Source: Cryptomeria japonica
Taxonomy: Eukaryota > Streptophyta > Pinopsida > Cupressales > Cupressaceae
Assembly (NCBI RefSeq): GCF_030272615.1
Contig: NC_081411.1
Location: forward strand, 45,089,517 to 45,153,516
DNA length: 64,000 nt
Direction of reading: 5' to 3'
The position numbers were made by a program, and so were the translations under genes. The notes under the pieces are model-generated. The model searched no databases and had not been told where the DNA came from. It saw only the letters and a program-made list of their open reading frames with translations. Below, piece after piece: positions 1-12,635 of the stretch (the stretch's first letter is position 1; each line of letters begins with the position of its first letter).

Positions 1-1411
1 AATAGGAGAACCTTTTCTCACTTTTCTTCAACATTGGAGAAAGATGTTCTCTAGATATTCATGGCCTATTCTAGATTCTGAGAAGATGGATATATTTGTC
101 AATAACCCGATCCCTCAATTGAAATACAGTATCCAAATGCAAGTGTACTCTTCATTCAACAAAATGGTAGATAGTGCCCTCAGGATGGAAGATGTCCTTA
201 TAAAGAAAGGATATATCTCACTTTGGAAAGAAACACAACAAGGTTCTAGTTCTAAAGAAAAGAACAAATACTATAAATAAGGAAAAGATAACAATAGATA
301 CGTTGTTAATGACGAAGTGGTAGATACTATTAGAGAAAAATCAAAATCCACAATATTTAACCTGGCTAGCGGCACACAAGCACTCAAAGTACCTTAAATG
401 GCAACGGAAAATCCTCCAAAAAAATAAAAATAATGGTTTAAAGAGAAACCTTGGCTTTCAAAACCTAAACGATATTTCACTCCTTTGGACGAATCATATG
501 AATCGGCTTTTAAAACTTTATTGGGAAATGACCTGATAATATTGCCAAACAATTCTAGACCATATGATCCAGAAGTTAAACCCAAATGGTGGAGAGAAAA
601 TGAATACTGTGAATATCATCAAAATAAAGGTCATACAACAAACAATTGCATGAAGCTCAAGCATGAGATACAAGATCTCATTGATGTTGGCAAGATTGTT
701 GTTGGAAATCACACAACTAATACTGATCACAAAGCTTTTAAAGATCCCTTACCTACCTATGAACCAGGTGATTCCTTCAAACCAAAGGGAGGTGCGAAAG
801 TCAATTACACCTACACTAATAATGATAATGTGATCAACATGATTGAATCTACCCAGCTTGAATATTGCAATGTGATCATAATCAAAGATAAACAAAATCA
901 AGCACAAACTGCAAATGCTCTAACCTGCACTCAAAAGAAGGTTACTCTTGAAGGAGCTAGTTCATCAAATCCCACTCAAACAAACTTACGGAGTTCTCCA
1001 AACAGACAAACAAATACAATCATAGCTAAATCTAAGAAACTAGCTTCATCGTCCTCTCCTAGCTATAGAATTTTTGAACAACTAAAAAGAACTAACGCTC
1101 AAATCTCCCTTTTAGAACTGCTTAAAATCTCTTCTTCTCACAAAGAGATCTTGGATAAAGCTTTGTTCGCTACTAATGTCCTTAAAGATTTAGATGTAGA
1201 TCAGTTTCAATCCATGGTGGGTCACCTAAGTTCACCTCATTACCTCACCTTCTTTGAAGATGATGATAAATCATTGAATCACCCACATAACCAGCCACTA
1301 CACATCAAAGCTATGATCCATAAACACTGGGTTAAACGTGTTTTTGATAGATGGGGACACTCGGTTGAATATTTGTTCTCACAATTTATTGACACAAGTA
1401 GGCTCTTTTGA
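1..1411 (+). pseudogene. gag: gag of element A (C-terminal capsid part and zinc knuckle)
   Basis: Gag forms the retrotransposon particle and binds its RNA. The window starts inside the capsid domain: residues from about base 20 (LQHWRKMFSRYS onward) match the element B capsid C-terminus (LQRWRNLASRCS). The frame runs from base 44 to the stop at 1411, with stops near 281, 398 and 427. The nucleocapsid finger at about 605-650 reads CEYHQNKGHTTNNC, spaced C-x2-H-x4-H-x4-C, the usual form in Tat-type gags rather than a classical CCHC knuckle. A basic, Ser/Thr-rich tail follows. Protease continues in another frame from about 1344, so the gag-protease junction is frameshifted. Domain assignment rests on alignment by eye with element B gag at 39447-42000. 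Confidence 0.8.
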
Positions 1412-1868
1412 AAATGTCATTGATCCAACAAAGAAAATAAAAATCAAAGCTTATGATGAAGATTAAAGAACCTCTAAAGGTTTTGTACTATTACCAATCA
1501 AAGTAGGACCTATAGAAAGAGATGTTATCTTTCAGGTGCTTGATCTTCCTCTTTCCTACAACATCTTACTAGGCAGGCCATGGATTCACAAAATGAAAGT
1601 AGTACCATCCATATATCACTAGTGTTTGAAATTTCCTTATAATGGAGTTGAAGTCAGTATTTCTACTGATACAAGCTATACTTGTAATGCATTAACACAG
1701 AGTGGTGATGCTTTTGTTCCTCATAATAGAGCAATCTCTACAATTGAAAGTTCAGAAACTTTTCTGAAAGATTTTGAAAAAAAATTGAAAATCACAAATA
1801 TTGCCATGGATGGATACAAAATAGAACTTCTACTTTCACTAATGTCTCTTCCTCCATCACCAAGATAG
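1344..1868 (+). pseudogene. Aspartic protease of element A
   Basis: This is the retropepsin-like protease that matures Gag-Pol. The active-site strand reads LIDGD at about 1344-1358, where the family has LIDGG. The catalytic Asp is kept and a following Gly has become Asp. Downstream are VGPIERDVIFQVLDLPLSYNILLGRPWIH and FPYNGVEV-type strands, matching element B protease (VLDLDLTYNILLGHPWIH). It lies one frame away from gag, probably because of an indel near 1340. There are stops near 1465 and 1621. The C-terminal tail to 1868 is of lower confidence. Confidence 0.75.
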
Positions 1869-2009
1869 TCTAGAAAACCATTAGAGGTTATGAAGCCACA
1901 AACTTCAACTCCGAATATCATTTCTGATGGTGGCTTTATATAATCCTCTACTTCCCTTGCAGATGAAATAGAAGAAGATGTTGTTCTTAAATGACTTTTC
2001 AGAAAAGAT

Positions 2010-3640
2010 AGTAAAAACAAAGAAATACGACATTGTGAAATCTCCCTGACACAATATGGTCTAGGATATAAGATTCTTTAATACATGGGATACTCAAGTA
2101 CTGGTCCTCTAGGAAAGCACCAAGAAGGTATTATTGAACCTATTCAACTAAAAACTAAGTCTATCAATGATAAAGCTGGACTTGGATGCAACAAAGAAAA
2201 TCATTAGATTAGAAACATATTTCTCAACCTAAATGGAGGAAAAAGATACTACCTTCAACATCACAAGAAAGAAATACTCAACAAAGTTAGGTAGAGTATG
2301 AATATGAACAAGAAGAATTGAAAATCCAGAGAAAGGAAACAATTGGTAATCAAGTTCTAATTGTATCAGCTATAACACTGCAACCAGTAGAAATCCCAGA
2401 AGACATGAGGGAAGAAATCGAAGGAATCAAAGAATGGTTTGCACCACTGAACATTCTGGTCACATATACTGGTAGACAACAAGTAGATGACTCAGAAATT
2501 GGTTCAAATGAGTATGAATGGGGTCCAGATCATCTCTTAGATACACCTACTAAAGAAACTCCCAAAGAATCTAGTGATATCATAGATGAAGCACAAGAGC
2601 TAATATGCTTAAAGCTATAAAAGGAAATAGAAGAAATCGAACTAAAAAGACAAAGAGACTATGAACAACAATTGAAAGAAGGAAGAGCACAAGAAGATTC
2701 TCCCTCTAATGAGATAGAACAAATCAGATATGGAACTACAAAAGAAGAATTAGAAGTTAAAGAAGCAAGCCTAGTCATCAGTCGAGAGGAAGTTGAATGG
2801 AAAAGATGACAAGGACTAATAGAACCATCAAGGTTATGTCATCAGGTATGTCAAATACAAGTGATCAATGACCCAAATCATGAAGGAACTTGCAGCATCA
2901 AAGATGTAGATGTTGATACTATACATATTTTCACTACATCACTTGAAGAAGAGTCATAAACTTCATCTTATGACTCTGATCGCTCTGACATAAGCTCTAT
3001 TCCTGACAATAACTATTCGGCATCACACTATGACTACTCCATCATGAATGTTGAAATTCTGTTAGCTGACCTTATTACTATCAAACCATGATATGTAGTC
3101 CAGTCTGATGTAGAGGACAATGCTAGTGCTAGGTCTGTTGTGTTATCTCCTCTATTTATTAACGTGCACTTTGATAATCATGTTGTAACTCTTCCTGGTC
3201 TCAAGATGCTTATGCAAGGTAGTCTTCTAGAACTTGACTTGTCAGTTCGAAGTTATGATGATAATACTGTGAACTTCCTTGAACCTATTAACACCTTATC
3301 TTTGGCACATCCTGAACTAATTGACTATACTCTCCAAGATCAACCTTTAAGTATAACTACCTTTGCCAATGACTACACCTTAGCCTACTATTTTAATGCA
3401 GCTAAACTAATGAACTCTTCTACCAGTGAACAAAGTGAGAATATGACAATAGAAAATGTCAGGTATCTTAGTCGCAAAAATCAAAAGAAGAAGAATAAAA
3501 TATCTGATGGCGAAAACCACAGTTTGGCAGTGTCAGAATAAAAAATAGTAAAAATAAAGGACGTACCTAATGGTGAAAACCTCTCTGAGGCGCCTGAAGG
3601 TGAGATACTTGACATTTTTCCTGATCACTTTCAAGAGCAA
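2010..3640 (+). pseudogene. Protease-RT linker of element A with G-patch-like motif
   Basis: This is the coding stretch between protease and RT. Near 2055-2150 it encodes GYSSTGPLGKHQEGI followed by EPIQ, a G-patch-like glycine pattern. The element B linker has the corresponding GYDGKSSLGLRKEGI and EPLQ. The rest is acidic and Lys/Glu-rich (about 2318-2830), then Ser/Asp-rich, with no recognised fold. Two copies of the GGYG-AAAA hairpin motif lie near its end, an imperfect one at about 3509 and a perfect one at 3572-3594, encoding GENHS and GENLSEAP. Most of it is in the same frame as RT, with scattered stops. The role in the polyprotein is unknown; Ogre-like elements are known to have a long region here. 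Confidence 0.6.
3572..3594 (+). other. GGYG-AAAA hairpin motif, element A linker
   Basis: GGTG is followed by AAAA, then inner arm CCTC, loop TCT, inner arm GAGG and closing CGCC. GGTG pairs with CGCC (one G-U) and CCTC pairs with GAGG, leaving AAAA as a bulge. The same architecture with other stem bases recurs in A, B and C. Confidence 0.6.
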
Positions 3641-5041
3641 TCATCAGTGCTAATTGAACCAACACAGTTAGTAAATATTGGAACAAAAGAAGCTCCACAC
3701 ATTATACATGTAGCATCCTTGTTAGTTGAAGAACTAAAAGAATTTGCTGATTTCTTCACAGAAAAGAAGATCAATTTTGCATGGACATATGCTGATATGC
3801 TGGGTCTAGATCCCAACCTCATCATGCATCATCTTTCTATCACTCCTAGAGTCAAACTTGTTAAGAAAAAACTCTGAAAAAAGAATCCTCATGTTGCATT
3901 ACTTGTTAAAGATGAACTAGAAAAAATACTAAAAGCTACATTCATTAGAGAAATTGATTATGCCGGATGGATATCTAAAATTGTACCTGTTTCCAAACCT
4001 GACAAGTCAATCCATGTTTGCATTGATTTCAGAGATCTGAACAAAGCTTGTCCCAAGGATGATTTTCCACTACTCAATATAGACATGATCGTAGATATGA
4101 CTACTGGCTATGAAATTTCTTCCTTAATGGATGGTTTTTCTAGATATAATCAGATCAAAATTTCACTTGAGGATCAAGAGAAAACAACATTCACATGTGC
4201 ATGGGGAACCTTCTTCTGGAATGTAATGCCCTTTGGGTTAAAGAATGCAGGTGCTACTTATCAAAGAGCTGTAACACTAATTTTTCATGACATGATGCAC
4301 AAAAATATGGATGACTATGTTGATAATAGTCTAGTTAAATCCATGAAAAGATCAACAAATATATCAGAACTAGGTCTAATATTAGATAGAATGGAAAAAT
4401 TCAATCTCAGATTAAATCCTAAGAAATGTGCATTTGAAGTTACCTCTGGTAATCTCCTAAGATATATTGTTTCAGCAAAAGGAATTGAAGTGGATCCAGG
4501 AAAAGTTAAGGCTATCATGGAAATGCCACCTCCCAAGAATATCAGTCAAATGAGAAGTTTACAAGGATACCTCCAATCGATAAGACACTTTATTTCTCAT
4601 CTAGTAGATAAGTCAAAACCATTCACAAAGGCATTATGAAAAGGAGTAAAATACAATTGGGATGAAGATTATGAACAACACCTAAAGCAACTCAAGGAAT
4701 ATCTTTCAAACCCACCTATATTGATGCCACCAATTCAAGGGAAACCACTGATTCTCTACATATCAGCTATGGATACATCACTGGGGGCACTTTTAGCACA
4801 ACAGGGTGAGAATAAAAAAGAAAGAGCTACCTATTGTATCAGTAGAACCTTGGTGTCTTATGAAATGAACTATAGTATAATAGAAAAAGCTTGTTTGGTA
4901 TTAGTCTTTGCCTCACAGAAATTAAGACACTTCATGTTACCATATTCTATCAAGCTGGTAGCTAAGATTAATCCACTCAAGTACCTTCTCAACAAAGGAA
5001 CACTTATAGGATATTGGCTAAATGGGTCATGGTTCTTATAG
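3641..5041 (+). pseudogene. Reverse transcriptase and first RNase H of element A
   Basis: This region would copy element RNA to cDNA and degrade the RNA strand. RT motifs in order: FAWTYADMLGLDP at the N-terminus, VCIDFRDLNKACPKDDFPL, SLMDGFSRYNQIKI (palm, first catalytic Asp kept), FGLKNAGATYQRA, then the catalytic box at about 4316-4330, which reads YVDN instead of YVDD. Connection and RNase H follow (LILYISAMDTSLGALLAQQ, YCISRTLVSYEMNYS). The frame is shared with the upstream linker. Stops occur at about 3875 and 4637, and a frameshift near 5020 separates it from the second RNase H. The changed YVDN box and the stops make it inactive as it stands. Confidence 0.88.
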
Positions 5042-5809
5042 AATTTGATGTTGAATATGTAGAACTCAAAGCCATCAAAGGACAGTTTATCCCAGATCAA
5101 CTTGTTGATGCTCCACTTGAAGACAATCAACCTTTGCACATGGAATTACCAGATGAATCTATCATGCACCTCACTCAGCAATCATGGAAAATAATATTTG
5201 ATGGATCTTTCACTCAGCATGGTTCTGGTGGTGGCATACTTTTTATTACTCCTAAAAAATATTCAATCCCAAAGGCTTACAAGACTCTCTTCCCTTGCAC
5301 AAACAACATTGCAGAATATGAAGCTTTGATAAATGGGATCAAACTAGCTATCGAAATGGAAGGTTGTTGAGTTACAAATCTATGGAAACTCTCAACTGAT
5401 TGTCAACCAAATCAATGATATATATCATAATAGAGATGAGAAACTAATGCTTTATAAGAGAATGGCTAATGATCTCAAGAAATACTTTACCTTTGTATCA
5501 TTTCAATAGATTCCCAGATCAGAAAATAGAGCAATAGATGCTATGGCTACTCTGGCATCTATACCACTAATACAAGAGTATAACTTTCACTTTGAATTCC
5601 CTGTGGAAAAGTTATATTATCCCATCTATGATTCTCCTGACTCCCAAATGGTTTCTTGTATTATTGGACATGACTCACCTCGCTACAGCCACATTTACTC
5701 TTACCCGCATGACCAAATTAGCTCGACCAATCTAACCCATAATGAGAAAAGGAGCCTAATCCAAAATACTTCACGGTACATCATCATCGCTAATGATCTA
5801 TTTAGATGA
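5014..5809 (+). pseudogene. Second (archaeal-type) RNase H of element A
   Basis: An extra RNase H domain between the first RNase H and integrase defines the Tat group of plant Ty3/gypsy elements. Visible catalytic surroundings are IIFDGSFTQHGSG (first Asp) and TNNIAEYEALI (Glu kept). The third site reads YGNSQL where element B has FGDSQL, so the third acidic residue is Asn. The fourth region is NRAIDAMATLAS. A frameshift near 5370 moves the reading to the frame used by integrase. The region ends in a linker (SSTNLTHNEKRSLIQNTSRYIIIANDLFR) that matches element B. Confidence 0.82.
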
Positions 5810-6937
5810 GGTTTGGATAGTACCTTGCATAGGTGTCTAGAAAATGAAGACTCCTAACACGCATTATCTAAAGTTCATGAAGGTATTTGCAGATCTCATT
5901 CAAATGGTCTAACTTTAGAATGGAAACTACTAAGGGCTAGCTAGTACTGGCCAGACATGGAGAAAGATTCTATAAGATTTCCTAAAACTTGTGAGAAGTG
6001 TCAGCTACATGGGAACCTCATACATGCTCTAGCAAGGGATCTCATACCCTTCATTACATATTGGCCTTTTCAACAATGGGCGTTTGATCTCATTGGCCAA
6101 ATATATCCTGCATCATCTAATGGTCACAAGTTTACTATAACTATCACTAAGTACTTCACTAAGTGGGTAGAAGTGGTTCTGTTGATCAAAGAAACTAGTA
6201 AACAAGTAGCTTTGTTCATCCTTAATTATATTATCTATAGGTATGGTATACCTTCATCCATTGTGATTGAAAATGGAGTGTAGTTCAAGAACAAAGATCT
6301 AGATGAACTCTGTGAAAAATTCAAAATAAAACAACACTGGTCATCCATATACTACCCTTAAGGTAATGGACAAGATGAAGCATCTAACAAGAATCTGTTG
6401 ACTATCTTACATACAAGTGTAAATAAATCTGGAAAGGATTGGTATCTGCAACTCAATCCTACACTATGGGCTTATAGAACAAGTATCAAAACACCTACGA
6501 GGGCTACACCTTCCTCTTTGGTGTATGGGTCTGAAGTAGTCTTACCTATTGAGGTGGAAATACCATCTTTAAGAGTTTCTTTACAAAGTCTCGTTACTGA
6601 TGAAGACTACATAATATCTAGATTGCAAGAACTTAAGTTGCTAGATGAATGTCAGCAAGTGGCATTCGATCATCTAAGAGCATATCAAAAGAGAATGTCT
6701 AGAGGTTATAACAAGAAAGTGCGACAATGATAATTTCAAGTTGGTGACCCTGTTCAGAGAGAAAATCCTAAAAAATGATAGTTTTGAGAAAACAAAGGCA
6801 AATTTAAACTCAACTGGATGGGTCCCTAAATAATTGGTATAGTCTTTGGCTCTGGCGCCTATCAACTCTCAACATTGGAAGGAGAACAACTTTGTGAACC
6901 GACCAACACCATCGAGTTGAAGAAATTATTCACCTAA
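5810..6937 (+). pseudogene. Integrase of element A
   Basis: This is the DDE integrase that would insert the cDNA. A zinc-binding remnant is CEKCQLHG (about 5990). The core has WAFDLIG (first Asp kept), then VIENG where the family has TDNG (second Asp replaced by Glu), then GNGQDEASNK (catalytic Glu kept). The C-terminal part has WAYRTSIKTPT, VLPIEVEIPSLRVSLQ and a GPF-like tail ending ELKKLFT with stop at 6935-6937. In-frame stops are at about 6283, 6361 and 6730. Element B integrase is co-linear and has different catalytic lesions. Confidence 0.85.
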
Positions 6938-6969
6938 ATATTTTCTTCTCCAGCAACCTGTACAACTAA

Positions 6970-7100
6970 AAAGTCCTGAAGAAATCCTAAAAATCAGAAA
7001 AAGTCCTGAAGAAATCCTAAAAATCACATAAAGTCCTAAAGAAATCTTAAAAAATCAGAAAAAGGCCTGAAAAAATCCTAAAAATCATAAAATGTCCTAA
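6970..7100 (+). repeat. About 30-bp tandem repeat just after integrase of element A
   Basis: About four imperfect copies of a purine-rich unit built on AAGTCCTGAAGAAATCC plus TAAAAATCA. It starts some 30 bp after the pol stop. It is a minisatellite within the element 3' region. I saw no equivalent in B or C. Confidence 0.8.
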
Positions 7101-7948
7101 ACAAAAAATAAAAATAAAGAGAATCTTTGCCAAGTAGATGAAAACCTAGTAAATAGGTACCTCTTGTACTCAAGCACTCCATCTATCAACGCAACGTTGG
7201 CATTTCCTGTTTTCATTCCCACTTTCCTACATCTTTACTTTTGCTTATACATAACTTTTAGTCACTTTTGTGACATCTTGGTTCTTTTGGAAACCTCGTG
7301 GCTTGAAACCAATCAAATGTCCTAGTCTTAGGGTAATTGACTAAGAAATTTTCATATCCTAAGCAGTATCCACCAAGTCATCCTTCTGCCAGTGGTACCT
7401 GGTCATCCACTCTGATTCAGTCACCTATCTCCTAACTATTGTAGAGTTTTATCACTGAGTACACAAGAAAAATAAGACTACTGAAAACAACCACTAAACT
7501 GTTTGAGATATGCATGAAATTTTCTTTGTCTTGTCTCTCACATTGGCTTTTTCTTATTATTCTCCCTGAGTAACTCAAGGAAATCTGTCTTGACTAAGAA
7601 GAGCAAGGATTGGGGGCATAATACTTTTCTTTTTTTTTTTCTTATAAAAATGAATCCGATGATCTGTAAACATCTAATTAGATGGGTGTCTGTGATAAGT
7701 GCATTCATATCAAGGTGAAATCGCCACACATACCTTGACTCTGCTTATTTGTATGCTACAAGGAGGTTGGATTCATTTCATTCTCTATTTGAGGGAATTT
7801 CTGTAATGTGCAATTTGGATGCATGCATAATGTGTCCAGGGATATGAATGAAAAAAGGGTCATTGTGGACACGATAATTAATATTGCATATGAAAATAAG
7901 GGAACTACTCTATTTTGCATGTTGTGTTTGTAAACGCTCAGTGATTAA
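7101..7948 (+). other. 3' spacer of element A up to the copia-1 insertion
   Basis: Non-coding. It holds a GGYG-AAAA hairpin copy at 7137-7161 (GATG, AAAA, CCTA, loop GTAAA, TAGG, TACC) and a T-run near 7622-7641. It corresponds in position to the spacer after integrase in B (32752-34475). I see no gene in it. Confidence 0.6.
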
Positions 7949-7953
7949 AATTA
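7949..7953. repeat. Left target-site duplication of copia-1 (AATTA)
   Basis: AATTA flanks the 3' LTR and is repeated exactly at 14687-14691 beyond the 5' LTR. This proves a single insertion into the spacer of element A. Confidence 0.9.
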
Positions 7954-9067
7954 TTTTAGGAATCAGAAGGACAAATAAGAGGGGGAGGGGCTGAATAAAT
8001 TGTCAATGAATTAAAACCCAAATATAGAAATTATTTCAACTTAAACTTAGTGCCGATAAACCAGACTTAGTGTCAGTGAAACAAATTAGCAATTATATCA
8101 ATACTGGTGTAACCTAATGTATGAAACACATAGAGAAACAACATCCACAATATATGACACAGATATTTTGATGTGGAAACCCTGTAAGGAGAAAACCCAT
8201 GGTGGGAAACCTTACCCACAGTTAGATGATACTACTGAAGATAGTAAGTGTATACAAATGGGGTCTGCACATGCAGAAAGGCCAACCACCTAGAGCTCAC
8301 TGCTCAAACACAGAATGGGAGTCACAGTGACTATAGTAGGATGGTTAAATCCTATAAAAATATACTGCTTCAAAGTCACATCTCCAATGCTGGATTCAAT
8401 ACTGGTTTAAGCTTTGATAAACACCTTTATATCTTCCTTCAACCTTCAGATGATGTCTGCATGATTTTCTCTATATTCTTCTCATATGATCTTCAATATT
8501 CGCACATATACTCATACCATTACCATACCATGATACATCTCTCAAATGAGATCTTACATTTATTTATACAAAAACTTAAGAGCATAACATGAGGTCGGCT
8601 CACTAAGGATATTACAATTAAATCAATAAGTCTTTATGTGATACAACATGTTGGCTCAATACATTTGTCACAATAGTAAACCATCTCCATAACATGTCAT
8701 GATGATCTGGAATACATAGCGTGTACCGATCGATAACCTAGACCTATCTTCCGATAAAGGCAAATCTTTCAACCCAATTAGACCAATAAGAAAAACACAA
8801 AATTAAAATATCCAATTCATGTCTTTGACATAATCAAATGATCTCTAGACGATAACAACTTATCTCCATTTCTGGTGAACAATATATCCTGCCAATGAGC
8901 ATATACCAGTGACTGTGCATAAGTCACTAACCTTGCTGGTGAGCACAATGTATTGGTTCAACAGTAAACCAATATAACCATAGTGCCAAATAAACAATGT
9001 AAACCTCTAGAAGGATAAGTGTTGACATCAATGCCAAAACCAATGCAACACATCCATAATACCAACA
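7954..9067 (-). repeat. 3' LTR of copia-1
   Basis: Direct copy of 13575-14686. It begins (minus strand) at TGTTGGTATTATGG beside the polypurine tract and ends at 7954. Open frames inside it (such as 8248-8592) are mirrored in the other LTR and are not genes. Confidence 0.9.
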
Positions 9068-9083
9068 ATCTCCCCCTTTGGCA
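9068..9083 (-). other. Polypurine tract of copia-1
   Basis: On the minus strand it reads GCCAAAGGGGGAGAT directly before TGTTGG of the 3' LTR. The same tract precedes the 3' LTR of copia-2 at 53244-53258. Confidence 0.88.
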
Positions 9084-9413
9084 TTGATGGCAATAGTAGA
9101 TGGAAAAAAATCTAAGTGCCAAAACAAAATGCCACAACCAATAAACCAACAATCTCTCAAAGATAGATCAATATAAAGTTTGTTACAGAACTAAGATAAA
9201 AAATATATCTCTCCCCAAAGGACTAATCTCTCCCCCAAGGAATAATGTTTTACCATAGATATCAATCCCCCTTTGATATCAGATTCCAAAGTAGTTAAGA
9301 AACAAAACATAACTTTCTGCCAGCTACTCCCCCTGAGAATTAGCTCTCCTCCATCAAATCTAGAAAAAGAAATTTTTGTTAATTTCTATTTGTTTGATGG
9401 CAATCTTCAACAT

Positions 9414-10968
9414 CTAAGTCTCTGCGGGTGGGGAATTACCCCAAGCTTCCTCTCTGAGATATTCAAAGGTTTCCTTAGGCAAATGCTTTGTAAAGATATC
9501 TACAATCTACTCTTTAGTATTCACATAAACCAATCTAACTTCATTTGCTTCAACATTCTCTTTCAGAAAATTATACTTGATAGAAACATGTTTTGTCTTA
9601 GAGTGAAATATTGGATTCTTTGATATATCAATTGTTTCTGAATTATCACAATAAATGATTACCATTTCTTTGCATTTTACCTTTATATCCTTCAACATTT
9701 GAATCCATAATACCTGAGTACAATTAGTTGTTGTTGCAACATATTCTGCTTTAGTTGTAGATAATGATGTGTAACTTTGCTACCAAGAAAGAATGTACTG
9801 CCAGTGGTACTCTTTCTGTCATCTACATCTCCTACCCAATATGAATCTATATATGCACATAAATCAAAATTTTTATTTTTAGGATACCATAAACCAAGAT
9901 TTGTTGTACCTTGTAGGTACCGAAAAATCCTTTTTATTGCTGATTCATGAATTTCTTTAGGATTGCTCTAAAATCTTGAAACAATACATACTGCATTCAT
10001 TATATCAGGTTTGGTTTGTGTCAAATACAGTAAACCTCCAATCACAGATTTGTATCTTGTCGGATTAATAGGAGTTGAATCATCCTTCAATGACAATTTA
10101 TCAGTTGTAGTCATAGGAGTACTTACCCATTTAGAGTTTTACATACCAAATTTCTTCAAAAGTTCCTTTAAGTACTTTGTTTGACATATGAATATACCTT
10201 TATCCATTTGTGAAATATGCAAGCCTAAAAAGAATTTTATCTCTCCAATCATATACATTTCAAATTATTCCTGCATCTTGTTAGCAAGGTCTTTACATAA
10301 TCCATCTTCACCTCCAAAAATGATGTCATCAACAAAAACTTCAATAAACAAGATATAATCATTAGTCATTTTGTAATATAAGTTACTGTCAGCATTACCT
10401 TTAGTTTATCCAAGCTTCAAAAGATATTTATCCAATCTACATACCAAGCTCTCGGAGCTTTCTTCAATCCATATAAAGCTTTCCTTAATCTGCAAACCAT
10501 ATCCTTATCATTTGTCAATGAAAATCCATCAGGTTGTTTAATGTAAACTTCCTCTTCAATATCACCATTCAAAAATGCACATTTTACATCCATCTGATAT
10601 ACTTTATAGTTCTTATGAGCTACAAATGCAAGAAATAGTCTAACTGCCTCAATTCTGGCTATCGGTGCAAAGGTTTCATTATAATCAATTCCCTCTTGCT
10701 GTGAATAACCTTTACAAACTAATCTTTCTTTGTTTCTGATTACTTCTCCATCTTCATTAAGTTTATTTCTAAATACCCATTTGGTTCCAATTACATTTTT
10801 GTCTTTAGGCTGGGGAACTAATGTCCAAGTATTGTTCTTTTCAATTTGTTCTAATTCATCTTCCATAGCTTTTATCCAATGTTCATCCTTACATGCTTCA
10901 ATAATAGATGTTGGTTCAACTTGAGAAATTAAACATACCTCTTCATTTGCCAATCTTCCTCTTGTCAT
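9414..10968 (-). pseudogene. Reverse transcriptase and RNase H of copia-1
   Basis: Copia RT begins with [22 protein letters not shown], then [46 protein letters not shown] and [19 protein letters not shown] (first catalytic Asp kept), and [14 protein letters not shown]. After a break near 10417 the frame continues to FVDDIIFG, the YVDD-type box, which is kept, then FFLGL and TKPDI. RNase H has DVDDRKSTTGS. The C-terminus (FTKHLPKETFEYLREEAWGN) ends at a stop at 9414. Several stops and frameshifts lie between 9414 and 10417. Without them this would be a typical copia RT of normal length. Confidence 0.87.
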
Positions 10969-10989
10969 AACACCTTGATATTTGTTTCC

Positions 10990-11955
10990 AATTATCTAAT
11001 TCTCTAAATGATTCAATCTTACATACCTAGGTTTATTCACATGTTGTTGTTCTTCAGTCACAATGGAGTTTGTTGATGATACTAGTGTGACAAGATCCAC
11101 ATTATGTACCAATAAAGTTTGTATTGGTTCATTTATGATCATCTCAACTATCAGTTCAGAATCTATAGACTTTGAATTTCATCTAAAGTGTTCATCTATC
11201 TTCACATTAGCACTTTCAATGATTTTTTGCACTTTTATTAAAGCATCTATATGCCTTGCTCTTAGATGAATAACCAAGAAATATTCCTTCATCAGTTCTA
11301 GGATAAAATTTGCCAACATACTCATCTCTCCTAATATAGCATTTGCTTCCAAATATTATGAATTATTTAAGAGTAGGAGTATTACCAAACCATAGTTCAT
11401 AAGGGGTCTTACCGATTTCACCTTTGATGTGGACTCTGTTGAAAGTGTAAATAGCAGTATTCACTGCTTCTCTCTAGTAGGTATGAGTTAGATTTGCTTC
11501 CATTATCATGCTCCTTGCTGCATCCAGAATAGTTATGTTCTTCCTCTCCACAACTCCATTTTGTTGAGGTGTCTAGGGTGTTGATAGTTGTCTTTTGATT
11601 CCAATAACTTCACATAATGTATTAAATTTCTTACATGTAAATTCTCCTCCTTGACGAGATCTCAAACATTTGATTTTCTTTCCAATTTCATTCTCTACCA
11701 TTGCTTGAATAACTTGAATTTTCCAAAAGATTTTGATTTCTCCCTAAGAAAAGTAACCCAACACATTCTAGAATAATCATCAATTATTAGCATAAAGTAT
11801 CTATCTCCTTGAAGACTTCTTGTTCTTGTTGGACCACATAAATCAGTATGAATTAAATCAAGAACATTATTTGATTTCTCAGAAATACTCTTAAATGTTG
11901 TTCTAACTTGCTTTCCCATTTGACATCCCTTACATACCAGATTATGAGGTTTCAC
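10990..11955 (-). pseudogene. Integrase of copia-1
   Basis: The start has CKGCQMGKQVRTTFKS (end of the zinc-binding part). The core has LIHTDLCGP (first Asp) and MLIIDDYSRMCWVTFL, then after a frameshift near 11700 KCLRSRQGGEFTCKKFN, and QQNGVVERKN with the catalytic Glu. The second catalytic position reads SRQGGEF where copia integrases usually have SDNGGEF-like sequence, so the Asp appears lost. The region ends in the usual PYELWFGNTPTLK and GSKCYIRRDEYVGKFYPRTDEGIFLGYS stretch with stops. Order before RT fits Ty1/copia. Confidence 0.8.
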
Positions 11956-12635
11956 AATCTTAGGTAAATCCCTCTTGCCTTAGTTGAACTCATCTTTATA
12001 ATGCAATCAAAATTTACATGACAGAGTCTCTTATGCCATAACCAACTTTCATGAATGTGTGCAATCAAACATGTCTTATCACTAGTATTCAAATGGTCGA
12101 TATTACCTTTAGCCTGATTACCAGTTGCATTCTCCAATCTAGTTTTGTTTATGATTTTGCATTTTTCATTCTTGAATTGTAAATGAAATCTTTTTTCAAC
12201 TAATTGTCCAACACTCAAAATATTATCCTTTAAACCTTCAACATGATAAACATTGTCAGTATTTTGCTTACCATCCAAAGATACAATGCCTCTTCCTTTG
12301 ATTAAACAAGTTTTATTATCTCCAAACCTTACTAGACCTCCATCACATTCTTGAAATGACAAGAATTTTCTTTTATCACCACTCATATGATGTGAACATC
12401 CACTATGAATGATTCATTCATCCTTTTCTTCAATGTTAGCTCCCAGTGCCTACTCTACCAGTTTGACAATAAGTGCGGGTTGATCTTCTTTTATTGCAAC
12501 AAATACCCATCCATCATCTGTCAGATTTTCATCAAAATCATTTGTAACTCCTTCATCTACATAGTAAAATGACTTATCTCTATTCTTCTTAAATTTGTAT
12601 CTCTGATATTTAGGGTTAGGCTTATATGTTCTCTT
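11952..12635 (-). pseudogene. Protease and GAG-pre-integrase region of copia-1
   Basis: The protease site reads IIHSGCSHHMSGDKRKF. Copia proteases have DSGCS here, so the catalytic Asp is now His, and the Trp codon shortly before it is a stop. The strand VRFGDNKTCLIKGRGIVSL, then NVYHVEGLKDNILSVGQL and the GAG-pre-integrase signature WLWHKRLCHVNFDCIIKM follow. The frame breaks again near 11955 before integrase. This copy cannot mature its polyprotein. Confidence 0.83.

Noticed and set aside
8248-8592. Open frame of 114 residues with a near-identical partner at 13868-14206
   Set aside because: Both lie at the same place in the two copia-1 LTRs, so the conservation comes from LTR duplication and not from coding.
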